A DNA stretch of 11,582 nucleotides from Shewanella sp. (GTDB taxonomy: Bacteria; Pseudomonadota; Gammaproteobacteria; Enterobacterales; Shewanellaceae). The stretch lies in NCBI GenBank assembly GCA_004195335.1, contig SDWK01000499.1, positions 1 through 11,582 of the forward strand, written 5' to 3'. The notes under the pieces were generated by a model. That model ran no database searches. It had not been told where the DNA came from and saw nothing but the letters and a program-made list of their open reading frames with translations. Positions 8,370-11,582 of the stretch are shown here, piece by piece; position 1 is the stretch's first letter; every line of letters begins with the position of its first letter. The translations under genes were made by a program, and so were the position numbers.

Positions 8370-8399
8370 GTTCAATTACTGAACAGTGAGGAGCGTTAT

Positions 8400-8774
8400 A
8401 TGGAATGGCCATTAGTCATTGCAACTTTTGTGTTAGGCATAGTCTTGGGCTACGTTGGCAGAACGATTGTCGCGCGCAATAATGAATCAAGCAGTAAAGA
8501 TAAGGTATTGGAGCAGACTCGTTTAGAGTTAGGTCAACACAAACAAGAGGTCACAGATCATTTCGAAGGGCACTATAAACAACTGACCGAACTCACCGAG
8601 CAGTTAAACAGGGTCAACAGACAGTGGAATGAAGCGGCTAACACCTTAGCTCCCAAAAGCAAGACTAAGGCACTGCCAACCTTTAATGCAAAGGAGACTG
8701 TGGACACGCTAGCTAGACAGGCTGATGAGCGACTCGATATCGACAACGTCATCATAGTAAACCAAAATAATTAA
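8400..8774 (+). CDS. zapG: ZapG/YhcB (DUF1043) inner-membrane coiled-coil protein
   Basis: YhcB, also named ZapG, is a single-pass inner-membrane protein linked in E. coli to cell division, rod shape and envelope synthesis; its precise activity is not settled. The 124-aa product (E. coli 132) has one N-terminal membrane helix (about residues 4-21, WPLVIATFVLGIVLGYVG). A charged Gln/Glu/Lys-rich helical stretch (about 30-80, including HKQEVTDHFEGHYKQLTEL) is typical of DUF1043 coiled coils, and a poorly conserved tail follows. The HF.....L..L pattern after QEV matches E. coli EELVSHFARSAELL. The start is well supported: GAGGAG lies 6 nt before the ATG. The gene is divergent from zapE and lies 147 bp before degQ on the same strand, the same order as yhcB-degQ in E. 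coli; degQ probably also has its own promoter. Confidence 0.93.
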   Translation: MEWPLVIATFVLGIVLGYVGRTIVARNNESSSKDKVLEQTRLELGQHKQEVTDHFEGHYKQLTELTEQLNRVNRQWNEAANTLAPKSKTKALPTFNAKETVDTLARQADERLDIDNVIIVNQNN

Positions 8775-8790
8775 CCTTTGTTAATAATCA

Positions 8791-8819
8791 TGAACTTTCA
8801 TCCTATGCTTAGGGTCGGA
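8791..8819 (+). promoter_or_regulatory. Candidate sigma-E promoter of degQ
   Basis: TGAACTT at 8791-8797 matches the sigma-E -35 element GGAACTT at 6 of 7 positions. After 15 nt, GGTCGGA at 8813-8819 resembles the -10 element GGTCTGA (6 of 7). Spacing is within the range of known sigma-E promoters. The start would be about 95 nt before the degQ ATG. Envelope-stress control is reasonable for an HtrA protease but is inferred. Confidence 0.5.
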
Positions 8820-8830
8820 ATCAGTAACAA

Positions 8831-8860
8831 TTGACCTTTAGTATTTCTTGAAATGACAAT
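8831..8860 (+). promoter_or_regulatory. Candidate sigma70 promoter of degQ
   Basis: TTGACC (5 of 6 to TTGACA) is followed after 18 nt by GACAAT (4 of 6 to TATAAT). It could supply basal degQ expression alongside the sigma-E-like site just upstream. The -10 match is modest. Confidence 0.3.
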
Positions 8861-8921
8861 GAACTAGCCATACATCTTCAAGAGATCATAAATCCATTTC
8901 CGATATTGGAGCCATGAATAG

Positions 8922-10274
8922 ATGAAAACAAAATTAAGCTTACTTTCTGCAGCTATCCTGACAGCCTCGCTTACTGTGATGCCAGCGATATCCCAAGCAG
9001 CGATTCCAATGGCCGTTGATGGACAGAGTGTCCCTAGCCTTGCACCTATGTTAGAGCGTACAACACCTGCAGTTGTCGCCGTTGCAGTATCGGGAACTCA
9101 TGTTTCTAAGCAAAAAATCCCCGACGCCTTCCGCTACTTCTTTGGTCCGAATGCGCCTCAAGAACAAGTTCAGGAGCGACCTTTCCGTGGATTGGGTTCA
9201 GGCGTCATTATTGATGCTAAAAAAGGGTATATCGTCACCAACAATCATGTCATCGAGGGTGCCGATGAGATCCTAATCGGACTTCATGACGGACGTGAAG
9301 TAGAGGCAAAACTTATTGGCACAGATGCTGAGTCGGATATTGCTCTATTACAGATAAAAGCTAAAAACCTGGTTGCAGTAAAACGCGCAGACTCAGATAA
9401 ACTTAGAGTCGGTGATTTTGCCGTCGCGATCGGTAACCCATTTGGTCTGGGACAGACAGTCACATCAGGCATTGTGAGTGCAATGGGCCGCTCTGGACTT
9501 GGTATCGAGATGCTTGAAAATTTCATTCAAACCGATGCTGCGATTAACAGCGGTAACTCGGGTGGCGCACTGGTTAATCTCAATGGGGATCTTATCGGGA
9601 TCAATACCGCCATCGTGGCGCCTGGGGGCGGCAACGTAGGAATTGGCTTTGCTATACCTGCCAATATGGTCAACAACTTAATCGATCAAATTATTGAACA
9701 CGGCGAAGTTCGTCGTGGTGTGCTCGGCGTTTCCGGCAGAGACTTAACCAGTGAGCTAGCTCAAGGCTTTGGCCTAGAGACCCAACATGGTGGGTTTGTC
9801 GATCAGGTTATGGCTGACAGCGCCGCCGATAAGGCAGGCATCAAGGCTGGTGATATTATTACCAGTGTCAATGGTCGTAAGATTAAGAGCTTTCAGGAAC
9901 TCAGAGCAAAAGTCGCCACTATGGGAGCTGGTGCTCAAGTAGAATTTGGCTTAATTCGAGACGGAGATGAAAAAACCGTTACCGCAATATTAGGAAAAGT
10001 CAGCCAGACGACAGAAGCTGTGGCTAGTGCCGTTCACCCAATGCTTGCCGGGGCGACACTGGAAAACGGCGATGATGGTGTTCAGATCTCTGATATCGCT
10101 CAAAACTCTCCAGCCGCTGCCAGCGGTTTACAAAAAGGAGACGTCATTGTCGGAGTTAATCGCTCTTCGATTGACGATCTTAAGTCTCTTAAGGCAACAC
10201 TCAAAGATCAGCAAGGCACCGTTGCACTTAAAATTAAACGTGGGAAAAGCAACCTATACCTTGTATTAAGGTAA
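8922..10274 (+). CDS. degQ: Periplasmic serine endoprotease DegQ (HtrA family, two PDZ domains)
   Basis: DegQ is a periplasmic HtrA protease and chaperone that forms cage-like oligomers and degrades misfolded envelope proteins. The 450-aa precursor has a signal peptide (MKTKLSLLSAAILTASLTVM..., cleavage probably after SQA, residue 26). The trypsin-like domain (about 40-255) has the triad H109 (TNNHV), D139 (ESDIALL) and S213 (GNSGG). PDZ1 spans about 260-355 (RRGVLGV...GIKAGDIITSVNG) and PDZ2 about 370-450 (NSPAAASGLQKGDVIVGVN). The short loop after residue 60 (about 20 residues, KQKIPDAFRYFFGPNAPQ) is DegQ-like, unlike the longer LA loop of DegP. Two PDZ domains and a cleavable signal separate it from DegS. 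GGAG lies 10 nt before the ATG, slightly far, and an overlapping three-codon frame (8914-8925) intervenes. It follows zapG and precedes degS as in E. coli. Confidence 0.97.
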   Translation: MKTKLSLLSAAILTASLTVMPAISQAAIPMAVDGQSVPSLAPMLERTTPAVVAVAVSGTHVSKQKIPDAFRYFFGPNAPQEQVQERPFRGLGSGVIIDAKKGYIVTNNHVIEGADEILIGLHDGREVEAKLIGTDAESDIALLQIKAKNLVAVKRADSDKLRVGDFAVAIGNPFGLGQTVTSGIVSAMGRSGLGIEMLENFIQTDAAINSGNSGGALVNLNGDLIGINTAIVAPGGGNVGIGFAIPANMVNNLIDQIIEHGEVRRGVLGVSGRDLTSELAQGFGLETQHGGFVDQVMADSAADKAGIKAGDIITSVNGRKIKSFQELRAKVATMGAGAQVEFGLIRDGDEKTVTAILGKVSQTTEAVASAVHPMLAGATLENGDDGVQISDIAQNSPAAASGLQKGDVIVGVNRSSIDDLKSLKATLKDQQGTVALKIKRGKSNLYLVLR

Positions 10275-10327
10275 CACTTGGCTACTAAGGGGACTGTGTC
10301 TGCTCCCCCTATTGTCTTAGCTGATAT

Positions 10328-10355
10328 AGCATGGAGGGATCAGTCCCTTCATGCT
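10328..10355 (+). other. Strong 12-bp stem-loop in the degQ-degS spacer
   Basis: AGCATGGAGGGA pairs with TCCCTTCATGCT around a TCAG tetraloop, with one G-T wobble among 12 pairs. No T-run follows, so it is not a normal intrinsic terminator. Its 3' arm covers the upstream in-frame ATG of degS at 10351 and its 5' arm holds the only GGAGGG sequence in the spacer. It could protect or separate the degQ and degS parts of a shared mRNA, or control degS translation. Confidence 0.7.
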
Positions 10356-10407
10356 TATTAGGGCTATTCATGCTAATCTAGCTCAAATTTTTCTACATCT
10401 TCCTAAT

Positions 10408-11505
10408 ATGGCTTTCAAAGACACACTATTATATGTCGGCAAGGCAGTTCTTTTTGGCCTGATAATGGCTGCTGTCTTTCTGTTCGTGACTCCACTGTTG
10501 ACTAACAATGACACATCGAACCTTTTTTTCCAGAAACGTGGTGATAATGGGTTCGAGCTTTCATTTTCCAGGGCTGTGCGCAGGGCCGCCCCTGCTGTCG
10601 TCAATATATATAGCTTAAGTGTCAACCCCAATCAGCCGCTTAACTCAGGTTCACTTCAAGGCCTGGGCTCTGGTGTTATCATGAGTAAAGAGGGGTATAT
10701 CCTCACTAACTATCATGTAATAAAGAAAGCTGACGAGATTGTCGTCGCATTGCAAGATGGCCGTAAGTTCACCTCAGAAGTTGTCGGTTCAGATCCTGTT
10801 ACCGATCTGGCAGTGTTAAAGGTTGAAGTAAAGGTTGAGGGAGACACGCTCCCGATAGTACCAATAAACTTAGGAGTGCCGGCCCAGGTCGGAGATGTAG
10901 TCCTAGCCATTGGCAACCCTTATAACCTGGGACAAACCATCACCCAAGGTATTATCAGTGCGACCGGACGCAATGGTCTGAGTTCTGGCTATCTCGATTT
11001 CCTACAGACCGATGCAGCCATTAATGCCGGAAATTCTGGTGGAGCACTGATCGATACCAGCGGACAGCTCATTGGTATTAATACCGCGGCTTTTCAAGTC
11101 GGTGAGGAAGGTGGAGGCCACGGTATCAACTTTGCCATTCCCATCAAGCTAGCTCACAGCATTATGAGTAAATTAATCAAAAATGGTCGTGTTATACGTG
11201 GCGCCTTAGGTATTACCGGTGAACCCATCAGCACTGTGATGGCTCAGATATTAAACCTTCCAGATTTAACAGGTGTAATGATCACCGGCATAGATGCAAA
11301 AGGGCCCGCAGCACAAGCGCAACTTACACCAAGAGATGTTATCACCAAATATGAAGATGAAGTCGTACCGGGAGTCGAAATGTTGATGGATAGAATTGCC
11401 GAAACTCCCCCCGGTAAACAAGTGACAATGACGATCATCCGTCAAGGAAAATACTTCGAAGTCCCAGTGACTATCGGTGAAAAGCTCTCTGAAGATCAAC
11501 AATAA
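10408..11505 (+). CDS. degS: Membrane-anchored site-1 protease DegS, sensor of outer-membrane stress
   Basis: DegS is a trimeric inner-membrane-anchored HtrA protease. Its PDZ domain binds C-termini of unassembled outer-membrane proteins, after which it cuts anti-sigma factor RseA and starts release of sigma-E. From the chosen start it has 365 aa (E. coli 355): an uncleaved N-terminal membrane anchor (about 7-31), a protease domain with H103 (TNYHV), D133 (VTDLAVL) and S210 (GNSGG), and a single PDZ domain (about 260-360). Blocks shared with E. coli DegS include RRAAPAVVN, VVALQDGR and AIGNPYNLGQTITQGIISATGR. An upstream in-frame ATG at 10351 would add 19 residues, but it sits inside a strong hairpin. 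The ATG at 10408 gives the family N-terminus, though with no visible Shine-Dalgarno. It ends with two tandem TAA codons. The gap to degQ is 133 bp, so a shared transcript is plausible. Confidence 0.95.
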   Translation: MAFKDTLLYVGKAVLFGLIMAAVFLFVTPLLTNNDTSNLFFQKRGDNGFELSFSRAVRRAAPAVVNIYSLSVNPNQPLNSGSLQGLGSGVIMSKEGYILTNYHVIKKADEIVVALQDGRKFTSEVVGSDPVTDLAVLKVEVKVEGDTLPIVPINLGVPAQVGDVVLAIGNPYNLGQTITQGIISATGRNGLSSGYLDFLQTDAAINAGNSGGALIDTSGQLIGINTAAFQVGEEGGGHGINFAIPIKLAHSIMSKLIKNGRVIRGALGITGEPISTVMAQILNLPDLTGVMITGIDAKGPAAQAQLTPRDVITKYEDEVVPGVEMLMDRIAETPPGKQVTMTIIRQGKYFEVPVTIGEKLSEDQQ

Positions 11506-11519
11506 TAATTAAACAAATT

Positions 11520-11547
11520 GGCTGCCATTCGCCCTCGAATGGTAGCC
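11520..11547 (+). terminator. Hairpin terminator downstream of degS
   Basis: GGCTGCCATTCG pairs with CGAATGGTAGCC around a CCCT loop, 12 pairs with one G-T wobble, 14 nt after the first degS stop codon. The following GTATTTC is a poor U-tract, so termination may be partial. The last 35 bases of the window after it show nothing recognisable. Confidence 0.6.
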
Positions 11548-11582
11548 GTATTTCACGGTTCCCCTTAAAACACCTTAGATAC

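Larger units (their letters stand above)
7972..8399. other. Divergent zapE-zapG intergenic region, rich in repeats
   Basis: A 428-bp region with no open reading frame worth calling. From left to right it holds the zapE promoter (8004-8032), an inverted pair of a 10-mer (8006-8015 and 8097-8106) with an internal 8-bp stem (8046-8053 with 8067-8074), a 6-bp hairpin (8208-8226), a 58-bp imperfect palindrome (8251-8308), and a 13-bp direct repeat with a small hairpin just before the zapG ribosome-binding site. The 11-mer AGCCACTTCAA occurs twice (8196-8206 and 8260-8270), suggesting a decayed copy of the palindrome family. Confidence 0.6.

Noticed and set aside
10289..10308. GGGGA/TCCCC hairpin after degQ as the degQ terminator
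   Set aside because: Only 5 bp with a 10-nt loop and followed by CCTATTG without a T-run, so it does not fit an intrinsic terminator.

Overview
The window is a conserved chromosomal housekeeping block from a marine gammaproteobacterium. The best guess is Shewanella (Alteromonadales). That rests on protein sequences close to the E. coli orthologues, a MotX gene (Na+-driven polar flagellum) between purA and rnr, and moderate GC content with AT-rich spacers. The genus comes from remembered gene order and was not checked by a search. No mobile element, prophage, CRISPR array, tRNA or rRNA is visible, and I found no sign of a new multi-gene system. The unexplained signal is in promoters, RNA hairpins and intergenic repeats.

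Left part, minus strand (read right to left): rplM-rpsI (L13, S9) with a strong promoter, a ~140-nt leader and a terminator; yjeT-purA (DUF2065 membrane protein, adenylosuccinate synthetase) ending in a terminator; motX (polar-flagellar motor T-ring protein) behind a sigma28-type promoter; then rnr (RNase R) and rlmB (23S rRNA Gm2251 methyltransferase, cut by the window edge). zapE (cell-division ATPase) lies upstream of rplM on the same strand, with its own likely promoter.

Right part, plus strand: a 428-bp divergent intergenic region rich in inverted repeats, then zapG/yhcB (DUF1043 inner-membrane coiled-coil protein), degQ (periplasmic HtrA protease with two PDZ domains) and degS (membrane-anchored HtrA protease with one PDZ domain that starts the sigma-E cascade), closed by a hairpin terminator.

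Compared with E. coli, the window joins two clusters that are far apart there: yjeT-purA-nsrR-rnr-rlmB and rpsI-rplM-zapE-yhcB-degQ-degS. Here motX occupies the nsrR slot. Functionally the genes cover ribosome production and RNA quality control (rplM, rpsI, rlmB, rnr), AMP synthesis (purA), division and envelope growth (zapE, zapG), envelope proteolysis (degQ, degS) and motility (motX). Two regulatory inferences stand out. A sigma28 promoter at motX could feed transcription into rnr and rlmB. A sigma-E-like promoter before degQ would make degQ an output of the pathway that DegS starts.
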